From Alcanivorax sp. (GTDB lineage: Bacteria; Pseudomonadota; Gammaproteobacteria; Pseudomonadales; Alcanivoracaceae), in assembly GCF_019431375.1 (NCBI RefSeq), contig NZ_CP080267.1, positions 682,001 through 746,000 on the forward strand: a DNA stretch of 64,000 bases, read 5' to 3'. Positions 25,542-33,269 of the stretch are shown piece by piece (the stretch's first letter is position 1; each line of letters starts with the position of its first letter). The translations under genes and the position numbers were made by a program. The notes under the pieces were generated by a model. That model saw nothing but the letters and a program-made list of their open reading frames with translations. It made no database searches and was not told the DNA's origin.

Positions 25542-26483
25542 ATGAGCCAGCTGACTTTTGCCGAAGCCGAATATGAACACAAGAAGCGCAAGACCCGGCG
25601 GGAAGTGTTCCTTGAGAAGTTGGATCAGTTGCTACCCTGGAAGGCGCTGGAGTCCACGATTGCGGTCTATTACGCCTCCGGTAGCACTGGCCGGCCGCCG
25701 TATCCGCTCTCCAGCATGCTGCGCATTCATGTCATGCAGATCATCTACAACCTGAGTGATCCGGCGATGGAAGATGCCTTGTATGAGATCGAGTCTATGC
25801 GCCGTTTCGCAGGGATTCGGCTCTCTCGGGTTCCTGATGAGACAACGATCCTGAACTTCCGGCACCTGCTGGAGCAGCACACTCTTGGCAAGAAGCTGTT
25901 CAAGAAGATCAACCGTCAGTTGGCACGACATGGCCTGATGGTTCGGGAAGGCAGCATCGTTGATGCGACGATTATCGAAGCGCCCAGCTCGACGAAGAAC
26001 AAAGGTAAGGCTCGTGATCCGGAGATGCACCAGACCAAGAAAGGCAATCAATGGCACTTTGGCATGAAGTGCCATATTGGCGTCGATGACACGGTGGGTC
26101 TGATTCATAGCCTTGCCACTACCGCCGCGAATGAGCATGACCTGACGGCATCAGACCAGCTTTTGCATGGCAAAGAGAAACGTGTCTGGGGAGACGCGGG
26201 TTATTGCGGTATCGAGAAACGCGAAGAGCACAAGAACCGTAAAGTGGATTGGTTTATCGCTGAGCGTCCTGGTAAGCGCTCCACGATGTCGAAGGTTGCG
26301 CTGGAATGCGAAACCATCAAAGCCAGCGTACGTGCCAAAGTGGAACATCCCTTCCGAGTGATCAAAGGCATGTTCGGTTACAGCAAGGTTCGCTACCGGG
26401 GTCTGGCGAAAAATACCAACCGGCTCTATCTCCTGGCGGGGCTGCACAACCTGTTGAGGGTGAAACGGGTGCTGCTGCCCTAG
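25542..26483 (+). CDS. IS5-family transposase
   Basis: DDE transposase of 313 residues. The N-terminal DUF772-type domain reads PLSSMLRIHVMQIIYNLSDPAMEDAL. The catalytic core includes the first Asp in GSIVDATIIEAPSS, the second in VWGDAGYCGIEKRE and the Glu of the Y-(2)-R-(3)-E-(6)-K signature in ECETIKASVRAKVEHPFRVIK (YSKVRYRGLAKN follows). The frame is intact, so the IS may be active. The start ATG lies 69 bp inside the left end. Confidence 0.95.
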   Translation: MSQLTFAEAEYEHKKRKTRREVFLEKLDQLLPWKALESTIAVYYASGSTGRPPYPLSSMLRIHVMQIIYNLSDPAMEDALYEIESMRRFAGIRLSRVPDETTILNFRHLLEQHTLGKKLFKKINRQLARHGLMVREGSIVDATIIEAPSSTKNKGKARDPEMHQTKKGNQWHFGMKCHIGVDDTVGLIHSLATTAANEHDLTASDQLLHGKEKRVWGDAGYCGIEKREEHKNRKVDWFIAERPGKRSTMSKVALECETIKASVRAKVEHPFRVIKGMFGYSKVRYRGLAKNTNRLYLLAGLHNLLRVKRVLLP

Positions 26484-26491
26484 GGGCAGTG

Positions 26492-26525
26492 CGCCTGATT
26501 GCCGCTAAAGTGCGGCAATCAGGCG
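26492..26525 (+). terminator. Terminator hairpin inside the IS
   Basis: A perfect 14-bp stem (CGCCTGATTGCCGC / GCGGCAATCAGGCG) with a 6-base loop lies 8 bp past the transposase stop and is followed by A's, so on the minus strand a T-tract precedes it. It could stop cusB-to-cusA read-through as well as transposase transcripts. Confidence 0.65.
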
Positions 26526-26623
26526 AAAAAATGAACACTCAAGAGTGAATTGTGGCCTGAATTTGATGGCAGAAGCCTGTTGATCATCGTAAAGGCGAAA
26601 AAAGCGAGTTATTCAGACCTTCC

Positions 26624-26658
26624 TTAGCCAACGACCAGCGAATCAGGGTAGCGATCAT
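26624..26658 (-). pseudogene. cusA: Detached 5' end of cusA (start codon and about 12 codons)
   Basis: Reads MIATLIRWSLA and then the TTAG duplication that, once the IS is removed, continues in frame with NRFLVLLATLF at 25472. The ATG overlaps the cusB stop as ATGA, the usual coupling of cusB and cusA. Confidence 0.88.
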
Positions 26659-28394
26659 GGTGCAACCTCCTGTTTGTCGAGAGACACCACAGTCAAGCCA
26701 TTATCGGTATCTTTGACGCCGACGCGCACACGATCGCCCACTGCTATATCGCTGGCCACCTGTTCGCTGGCAAGACGAAAGCGCATGGTCATGCGAGGCA
26801 TACCGAGCGTCTTAAAAGGACCGTGTTTAAGCTTGACCTTGCCGTCGGATAGCCCCTCGATAACCCCCTCGGCGTAATGCAACGAATTCACTTGGGTGTC
26901 TTTTTGTTCCGCCACCTGCTTTTCTAGGCGCTCCACAATCAACCCTTTGTCTGTATCACGAATGCCAATGCGCACGCGATCACCTACCGATATCCCTTTG
27001 CCTACTTGTTCATTCGCCAGGTTAAAACGCATGGTCATGGCAGGCATGGACAAGCTCTTGAAAGGGCCATGGTCCAGCATTATTTTGCTGCCATTCAGTT
27101 GCTCGACAACACCTTCGGCATAGTGCAGTGCGTTCATCATTTCCGTCTCATCTGACATAGCCAGCTCCTGAACGGCAATGCCTTGCAGGCTGGCTTCGGA
27201 ATCGAGCAGGAACTGACCACTGACAACCACCTTCTGGTCTTCCTTCAGCCCTGCCAGGATCAGCGTTTGGTCTCCCAGCTCGCCCCCCGGCAACACTGCC
27301 TGCGGACGATATCGACCCTCCCCCTCATCAAGCATCACCAGGCTGCGCTTTCCTGTATGCAATAAGGCTGCGGTTGGTACGGCCAATGCTTTCTGTGTGG
27401 CTTCGCCATGAATGCGTACCTGAGCGCTCATGCCCGGACGCAGATCACCCTCGTCATTGGACAAGGTCACTCGCACCGGCACAGTTCGGCTGGACTGATC
27501 CACCAGAGGCAGAATGTCGGCAACTTGCCCCTCACGCAGTGCTGGCTTCACTCCTTGAACGGTCACGTCAACAGCGTTACCACTACTGACTTGCCCCAAT
27601 TGGCGTTCCGGGACTGCTATCTCCACCCACACGGGGTTGAGTGACTGAATCTCCGCCACGGGAGCACCGGCCGACAGCGTCATGCCAGCACGAGCATTGA
27701 GACTGCGTATCACGCCATCATGCGGAGCTGTCACCGTCCAGGTTTCCAGCGGTTTACGTTGGCGTTCAATACTTCGGATCAGGGATGCAGGCATGCCCAA
27801 TGACAACAGGCGCTCCCGCCCGGCGACGATCAGTTCGTTGTTGCCGCTGCCGAGCACGGCCAGCCATTCATGCTGAGCTCCAGTCCAGGCCGGAACTCTC
27901 AATTGCATCAGCGGCTGACCACTGGAGATAGTGTCGCCCTCAGCCAGAGGCCAGACCTTGTCTACGAAGGAAGGCGCGGGGCTTTGCAGGCGTGTCAGGG
28001 CGCGGTCGTTGTAAGCAATCAACCCCGTGACATCAAGCTGAGATTGTGACTGAGCCACGACCACCGAGGCACTGCGAATTCCCAGATTTTGTACCATGGC
28101 TGCATCAATACGGACCGTTGGCTGATCGCTATCATCACCACCATTGGCATAACGGGGCACCAACTCCATATCCATGAAAGGTGAGGGCCCGGGCTCGTCA
28201 AAGTGCTGCTGGGGATACATAGGGTCATACCAGTACAGCACTTCCTTTTCATCCGCTTTGCTGTTGGTTTCACCGCTGTCCATCGCCATCGATATACTGC
28301 TCTGCGAAGGGGTGACGTAACGGCCCAAATATATTCCGGCTAGCAACAACAGCGAGGCAGCCAAACCGATCAAGGCATTGCGTTTAATGTTCAT
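26655..28394 (-). CDS. cusB: CusB-like adaptor with two C-terminal CusF-like domains
   Basis: Periplasmic adaptor of 579 residues for the Cu/Ag pump. It has an N-terminal anchor (ALIGLAASLLLLAGIYLGRY), a heavy-metal-binding domain (YWYDPMYPQQHFDEPGPSPF), then lipoyl, hairpin, beta-barrel and membrane-proximal domains. From about residue 425 two consecutive CusF-type domains follow, each with the HYAEGV...HGPFKxLxMPxMTMRF pattern that supplies the Cu(I)/Ag(I) His/Met/Met ligands and the stacking aromatic position. CusF is usually a separate chaperone. The start at MNIKRNAL (28394) is chosen over the upstream frame (28481) because it begins the anchor; it overlaps cusC by 11 bp. Confidence 0.92.
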   Translation of the reverse strand: MNIKRNALIGLAASLLLLAGIYLGRYVTPSQSSISMAMDSGETNSKADEKEVLYWYDPMYPQQHFDEPGPSPFMDMELVPRYANGGDDSDQPTVRIDAAMVQNLGIRSASVVVAQSQSQLDVTGLIAYNDRALTRLQSPAPSFVDKVWPLAEGDTISSGQPLMQLRVPAWTGAQHEWLAVLGSGNNELIVAGRERLLSLGMPASLIRSIERQRKPLETWTVTAPHDGVIRSLNARAGMTLSAGAPVAEIQSLNPVWVEIAVPERQLGQVSSGNAVDVTVQGVKPALREGQVADILPLVDQSSRTVPVRVTLSNDEGDLRPGMSAQVRIHGEATQKALAVPTAALLHTGKRSLVMLDEGEGRYRPQAVLPGGELGDQTLILAGLKEDQKVVVSGQFLLDSEASLQGIAVQELAMSDETEMMNALHYAEGVVEQLNGSKIMLDHGPFKSLSMPAMTMRFNLANEQVGKGISVGDRVRIGIRDTDKGLIVERLEKQVAEQKDTQVNSLHYAEGVIEGLSDGKVKLKHGPFKTLGMPRMTMRFRLASEQVASDIAVGDRVRVGVKDTDNGLTVVSLDKQEVAP

Positions 28395-29679
28395 TATCTT
28401 GCTCCTCGCCCACCATGCCGTGGTGGTCGTAGGTAAAATGGAGGGCGGCTGCCTGCTGGTCATACTGCCCGCTGAGATCAATCTCCTTCAGTTTGGCGTC
28501 CAGCCATTCGCTACGTGCCCGTACAAGATCGGCCAAACTGCCATCACCGCCGCGCCAAGCGGCCCTAGCCAATCCCACTTTCTCTTTTGCCAGAGGCACC
28601 AGTCGCTCCCGTTGCCGGGCAAGCGTGCGTTCCTGGCGTTCATATTCGGCCAGATCGCTCTGCAGCATCGCTTCATGTTCGCGACGTACCGCCTCTGCAC
28701 GAGATTCCAGTGCTTGCCACTCAGCTTCCGCCGAGGCAATGCGAGGCCCCTGGCGCGACCGGCTGAACAATGGCAGGTCCACATTGACCTGTAGCATCGC
28801 CATGTCACTGAATTCTTCACGATTCATATAAGCCAGAGTTAAAGCCCAGTCCGGCTTCTTGGCGGCACGAGCCTCGTCCGCGTTAGCCTGGGCGACAGAA
28901 GCCTGACGCGACGCTATCTCAAGTTCAGGGTGCTTATGCAGGCTATTCAGTAACTGTTCAGCATTGATGGCGAAATCAGGTGCTTGGCCAGCCGGTGATT
29001 GCCGGCCGGCTTCCCCCAGCCAGCGTATTAAACGAGCCTTAGCCTGGCGTTGCCTGGCCAGAAGAGCATCTCGCCGATCCAGTAATGTCACGGCTTCCTG
29101 CCTGGGTGCCACGCTATCAATAGCCTTTCCTTGACCCGATGAAAGCCGGGCACGCACTGCCTTGTCGAACAAACGATTTTCAGCAATGAGTTCTTCCAGC
29201 AGGACTAGTTGACGATCCAGAGTGTGGAGCTCAATCCAGGCTTGAGCGGTCTGACGCAGCACGGCCAGACGAGTGGCCTCTTTCGTGGCCTCCGTTAAGC
29301 CGATTTGCTGTCTGGCACCTTCTGCCCTTGCTGTGCGTTTGCTGCGATTGGGGAAACGCTGGGTTACACCAATACGCTGCATGGTCATGAAATCACTCGA
29401 CAGGCTGTAACGATCGGCGCCATCCACAGGTACATTGTCGAGGCCAAGAATCAGGGTGGGATCGGGCAAAGCATCGGCAGGCCCTTCTGCCTGCTGAGCG
29501 GCCTCGACGCGGGCCGATTCCGCCCGCAATTCCGGTGATTGACGTAAGGCGAGCTGTAGCGCCTGATTAAAAGTCAGGCCTTCTGCCCCAAACGCCTGGA
29601 CACTAGCTAGCAGCAGGGAGGGCGCTAGCCAGCCGAGTGCGCGCCGATACCGGCCGGCGCTCAGAAATATCCAATACAT
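28384..29679 (-). CDS. cusC: CusC-like outer-membrane efflux protein
   Basis: TolC-family channel of 431 residues. The signal segment ends near VQAFGAEG and two long helical repeats follow (LALRQSPELRAESARVEAAQ and VGLARAAWRGGDGSLADLV). It is the first pump gene of the cus operon, 73 bp after the small Met/Cys-rich gene, and overlaps cusB by 11 bp. Together with CusB and CusA it would export copper and silver across the outer membrane. Confidence 0.91.
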   Translation of the reverse strand: MYWIFLSAGRYRRALGWLAPSLLLASVQAFGAEGLTFNQALQLALRQSPELRAESARVEAAQQAEGPADALPDPTLILGLDNVPVDGADRYSLSSDFMTMQRIGVTQRFPNRSKRTARAEGARQQIGLTEATKEATRLAVLRQTAQAWIELHTLDRQLVLLEELIAENRLFDKAVRARLSSGQGKAIDSVAPRQEAVTLLDRRDALLARQRQAKARLIRWLGEAGRQSPAGQAPDFAINAEQLLNSLHKHPELEIASRQASVAQANADEARAAKKPDWALTLAYMNREEFSDMAMLQVNVDLPLFSRSRQGPRIASAEAEWQALESRAEAVRREHEAMLQSDLAEYERQERTLARQRERLVPLAKEKVGLARAAWRGGDGSLADLVRARSEWLDAKLKEIDLSGQYDQQAAALHFTYDHHGMVGEEQDNEH

Positions 29680-29752
29680 GTGTCACTCCAACACGGATCA
29701 TGGCGCGCAACGCGCCCTCAGTGGGCCCAGACCAGGCCGGACCCCGAAAAGA

Positions 29753-30127
29753 TCAGTGAGAAAGTGCTAGAGGCGGTCGCCAGATGGTAGATAAGGCAAG
29801 GGGGAGATAGAGAGGGTTAGAAAAATGAGGGGTAGCCGGATTTGCTACCTGAAAAGAAACCGCCGGAGCCGTATTCATGATCGAGAGCTGCCCAGCATGG
29901 CACTCCTGGCCAGGCTTGCAAACCGGGCCGCTGTGCGTGTTGGATTCACCATCCAGACAACAATCGTTTTGTGGCATGGCGGACATCATGCTGCAACGGT
30001 CATCCATGTCTGCCTGCATCATGGTTTGTTCCATGGGGCAAGGCTGCGCCAATTGCACCGCTGCCATCCCCTGCAAGGAGATGCTAAGCAGAAATAGGCA
30101 ACTAATGAAAAACCGAGCAATAAACAT
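29753..30127 (-). CDS. Small exported metal-binding leader protein of the cus operon
   Basis: Protein of 124 residues: signal peptide (FISCLFLLSISLQGMAA), then a Cys/Met/His-rich stretch (CPMEQTMMQADMDDRCSMM, CCLDGESNTHSGPVC) and the Pro-containing C-terminus STIWRPPLALSH. This is the CopL/CzcI type of small periplasmic protein found at the head of copper and zinc efflux operons. It probably binds copper and influences induction. It follows a MerR-type promoter with a leader of about 30 bases. Confidence 0.75.
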   Translation of the reverse strand: MFIARFFISCLFLLSISLQGMAAVQLAQPCPMEQTMMQADMDDRCSMMSAMPQNDCCLDGESNTHSGPVCKPGQECHAGQLSIMNTAPAVSFQVANPATPHFSNPLYLPLALSTIWRPPLALSH

Positions 30128-30164
30128 ATTGTGTCAGCATAGTCCGAAGCAATGTGCTATTAAC

Positions 30165-30195
30165 AACATAAACCTTGGGGTAGCCCCCATGTCAA
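30165..30195 (-). promoter_or_regulatory. MerR-family (CueR-type) promoter of the cus operon
   Basis: On the minus strand TTGACA (-35) and TATGTT (-10) are separated by exactly 19 bp. The spacer TGGGGGCTACCCCAAGGTT carries a G/C dyad. An over-long 19-bp spacer with a dyad is diagnostic of promoters activated by MerR-family regulators. The predicted start site lies about 30 bases before the small leader gene. Confidence 0.75.
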
Positions 30196-30404
30196 CGTTT
30201 AATATTGAGCTATGTAACTATTGATCGCCAGCTCTGCTCCCTCTGGCATGCTCTTCTGCTACGCCACAGCCTTCAATAGCATTACTTGATGAAGCGTGAA
30301 AGTGTCTCTCGATGCCATTCCAGGCGCCTGTTGGCATGCTGGGTACCGAGGCTTATGTCGACAGGTGGCGGCGTGGTTAAGAACTATAAAATCGACACTT
30401 TGAT

Positions 30405-30548
30405 CTATTGCGGTTGTACGATGCCTTCGCTGATGTCTGCAAGAACCCCGCAAGCATCAACTTCACGGCCATCGTTGCACCTCGCTCTCAGGGAAACGAG
30501 TTGCTTCTCAAGCGATTGCAAAGCCGTTATCTGCGACCGCGCATCAGC
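30405..30548 (-). pseudogene. C-terminal relic of a cadR/merR-family regulator
   Basis: Translation gives RSQITALQSLEKQLVSLRA...CNDGREVDACGVLADISEGIVQPQ and a TAG stop, matching the C-terminus of the intact regulator at 40619-41026, including the CxxxREVxACG metal-site Cys pair. The DNA-binding half is missing; unrelated sequence starts at about 30549. Confidence 0.85.
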
Positions 30549-30578
30549 AGACTTCCTGTTATAAGCAACCTGTTGGCT

Positions 30579-30920
30579 TTACACACCTAGAGAGTTAATC
30601 ACAATGAGTTGGATTAAAGTTGAACGGGCTGAGCAAACCCCGTGGAACTTGATCACGGTCAACAGATCACGGATGAAGTCGCTTAAGGCGCCAGCTATGG
30701 CAAAATAGCCCCTACTCGAGGCTCCACGCCGATGGCCTAGGATTGCATGCCCAAAGATCCGGTAGGCAGGTATTTCCGTGCCCAGCTTCTCCTTCATCGT
30801 GGTTTTGACGTCGATTTCGATCAGCACCCCGAAGCAGTTATCCGTGAGAGACTGACGCGCTCGTTTGTCAATCGCCTCAAAATCAGCATCTTCTATGGTT
30901 CGATCAATAGTGTACGGCAC
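30579..30920 (-). pseudogene. Frameshifted DUF302 gene
   Basis: The first 58 codons follow the DUF302 pattern (MPYTIDRTIEDADFEAIDKR, FGVLIEIDVKTTMKEKLGTE, AYRIFG). After about 30747 the conserved continuation (ACNP...) moves to another frame and soon meets a stop, so the annotated tail (HAILGHRRGASS onward) is out of frame. It starts 9 bp after the P-type ATPase stop and was probably the last gene of that operon. Confidence 0.7.
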
Positions 30921-30929
30921 CAGCGATTA

Positions 30930-33239
30930 TTACTTAGGGCCAAGCTTGATAACTCGCAGGCGCAATGCATTCACAATCACGCTGAAAGACGACAGCGACA
31001 TTGCAGCAGCCGCGAAGATCGGTGAAAGCAGTATCCCGAAGAACGGGTACAAAACCCCCGCCGCAATCGGAACGCCCGCGGAGTTGTACACAAAAGCAAA
31101 GAACAGGTTCTGTCGGATATTGCGCATGGTCGCCAGCGACAGACGACGCGCTTCTACAATACCCATCAAGTCGCCGCGCAGCAGCGTAATGCCCGCGCTT
31201 TCGATGGCCACATCTGTGCCGGTGCCCATGGCCACCCCCACGTCCGCCGTTGCCAATGCAGGCGCGTCGTTAACGCCATCACCCGCCATCACGACAACAC
31301 CCCCTTCATCTTTCAGACGCTGGACGATCTTGCCCTTATCTTCCGGCAGTACCTCCGCTTCCACTTCATCGATATGCAATTTGCGAGCAACCGCCTCGGC
31401 CGAGGTGTAGTTATCGCCAGTCAGCATGACCACTCGAATGCCGTCTTTTTGCAGCGCGACAATAGCAGCGTGGGTCGTTCTCTTGATGGGATCGGAGATG
31501 GCCAACAGCCCAGCGATTTTTCCATCGACGGCGGCAAAAATCACGGTAGCACCATCTTTGCGATGCTCGTCGGCATCGCTGTCAAATCTAGTGGTGTCGA
31601 CATTCTCCGACTCCATGAGAAGACGATTACCAAGCAGCACCCGCTTGCCGTCGATTTTTCCTGTTACCCCTTTACCGTTGGGAGAATCGAAGTCTTCCGC
31701 ATCCGGCAGCTTCAGCTCCATGCCCTTGGCTTTGTCCAGAATGGCGTGGGCCAGTGGATGCTCACTGCCTTTCTCGAGTCCGCCCGCAAAACGCATCAAA
31801 GCATCGTCATCGTACCCATTCGCTGTAACAATTCGGGTGATTTGTGGCTGCCCCTCTGTCAACGTGCCGGTCTTATCCACTACCACCGTATCTACCTTTT
31901 CCATGCGTTCAAGGGCTTCCGCATCGCGGATCAGCACACCACTTTGGGCGCCGCGGCCAACACCTACCATGATCGACATCGGCGTTGCCAGACCCAGTGC
32001 GCAAGGGCAGGCAATGATCAGAACACTGACCGCCGCAATCAGCCCGAACGCCATGGGCGGTGTCGGCCCAAGGAATGACCAGGCTATAAAGGCAACAATG
32101 GCAATTAGGATCACGGTGGGCACAAACCAGCTCGCCACCTTATCGGCAAGCCCCTGGATCGGTGCGCGGCTGCGTTGGGCGCTGGCCACCATCTGCACGA
32201 TTTGGGAAAGCATGGTGTCCCGGCCAACCTTGTCGGCCCGCATGATAAAGCTGCCCTGTTGGTTAATACTGCCGCCAATCACTTGGTCGCCAGACTTTTT
32301 GCTGACTGCAAGAGGCTCACCGGTCACCATGGACTCATCCACGTTGGAGCTGCCTTCAAGTAACTCACCGTCCAGCGGCACCTTGTCCCCCGGGCGCACT
32401 CGCAGGCGATCACCCACCTTGACCTGATCCAGCGACACATCGGACTCGTCGCCCTGGTCATCCAGCTTTCGGGCCGTCGCCGGTGCCAGATCCAGCAGCG
32501 CCTTGATCGCGCCCGAGGTTTTCTCCCGGGCCCGCAGTTCAAGCACCTGGCCTAACAGAACCAGCACCACGATGACCGCAGCCGCCTCGAAGTAGACGGC
32601 GACAGAACCGTCTTCCTGCCGAAAGGCGTCGGGGAAAATCTGGGGCGCCAGTGTCGCCACCAGGCTGTAGATCAGCGCCACGCCAGTACCAATGGCAATG
32701 AGCGTGAACATGTTCAGATTGCGGCTGACGACGGACTTCCAGCCTCTGACAAAGAAAGGCCAGCCACACCAGGCCACTACTGGCGTCGCCAACACCAGTT
32801 GAATCCAGTTGGACATTTGTGGGGCAACGATCTGGTCAAGGCCGGTGAGATGTCCGCCCATTTCCAGCACCAATACCGGCAGGGCCAGCACCAGGCCAAT
32901 CCAAAATCGACGGGTCATGTCTTTGAGCTCTGCCGAGGGCCCGTCATCCAGACTTACCTGCTCGGGCTCCAGGGCCATACCACAGATAGGGCAATCTCCG
33001 GGGCCCTGCTGGCGAATTTCCGGATGCATCGGGCAGGTGTACATGGTGCCCGGAGCCACGGGTTCGTCCTGTTTCTGTTCTCCACTGAGGTAGTGTCCCG
33101 GGTCGCCGTCAAACTTCGATTTGCACCCCGAAGAACAGAAATACCAGGTTTTCCCGCCATGCTCGCTGCGATGTTCCGCCGAGTGTGGATTCACCGACAT
33201 GCCGCAAACAGGATCTTTGACCGTGTGCTCAGCCGTCAT
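30930..33239 (-). CDS. copA: Cu+/Ag+-exporting P-type ATPase with YHS domain
   Basis: P1B-type ATPase of 769 residues that pumps monovalent copper or silver out of the cytosol. It has an N-terminal YHS-type domain (VKDPVCGMSVN, WYFCSSGCKSKF), a second metal-binding domain (YTCPMHPEIRQQGPGDCPIC) and eight helices with the CPC motif (IIACPCALGLATP). Also present are the phosphorylation site DKTGTLTEG, the nucleotide-binding SEHPLAHAI and the hinge MAGDGVNDAPALA. No classic HMA CxxC repeat is present. It is 30 bp downstream of the APC permease gene and directly upstream of the broken DUF302 gene. Confidence 0.95.
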   Translation of the reverse strand: MTAEHTVKDPVCGMSVNPHSAEHRSEHGGKTWYFCSSGCKSKFDGDPGHYLSGEQKQDEPVAPGTMYTCPMHPEIRQQGPGDCPICGMALEPEQVSLDDGPSAELKDMTRRFWIGLVLALPVLVLEMGGHLTGLDQIVAPQMSNWIQLVLATPVVAWCGWPFFVRGWKSVVSRNLNMFTLIAIGTGVALIYSLVATLAPQIFPDAFRQEDGSVAVYFEAAAVIVVLVLLGQVLELRAREKTSGAIKALLDLAPATARKLDDQGDESDVSLDQVKVGDRLRVRPGDKVPLDGELLEGSSNVDESMVTGEPLAVSKKSGDQVIGGSINQQGSFIMRADKVGRDTMLSQIVQMVASAQRSRAPIQGLADKVASWFVPTVILIAIVAFIAWSFLGPTPPMAFGLIAAVSVLIIACPCALGLATPMSIMVGVGRGAQSGVLIRDAEALERMEKVDTVVVDKTGTLTEGQPQITRIVTANGYDDDALMRFAGGLEKGSEHPLAHAILDKAKGMELKLPDAEDFDSPNGKGVTGKIDGKRVLLGNRLLMESENVDTTRFDSDADEHRKDGATVIFAAVDGKIAGLLAISDPIKRTTHAAIVALQKDGIRVVMLTGDNYTSAEAVARKLHIDEVEAEVLPEDKGKIVQRLKDEGGVVVMAGDGVNDAPALATADVGVAMGTGTDVAIESAGITLLRGDLMGIVEARRLSLATMRNIRQNLFFAFVYNSAGVPIAAGVLYPFFGILLSPIFAAAAMSLSSFSVIVNALRLRVIKLGPK

Positions 33240-33269
33240 GGCCGATCCCTCCCTATCGAGTTCTGGTGA

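Larger units (their letters stand above)
25473..26623 (+). mobile_element. IS5-family insertion sequence inside cusA
   Basis: The element is 1,151 bp long with imperfect terminal inverted repeats (GGAACCTCTGAAAAACTC versus GGAAGGTCTGAATAACTC). Directly outside both ends is TTAG (25469-25472 and 26624-26627), the YTAR-type 4-bp duplication of IS5-family elements. It encodes a single DDE transposase and has a strong hairpin after it. Confidence 0.93.
30128..30578. other. Intergenic region with promoter and cadR relic
   Basis: Contains the MerR-type promoter at 30165-30195 and a cadR-like gene relic at 30405-30548. The 200 bp between them show no gene or repeat that I can support. Confidence 0.6.
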
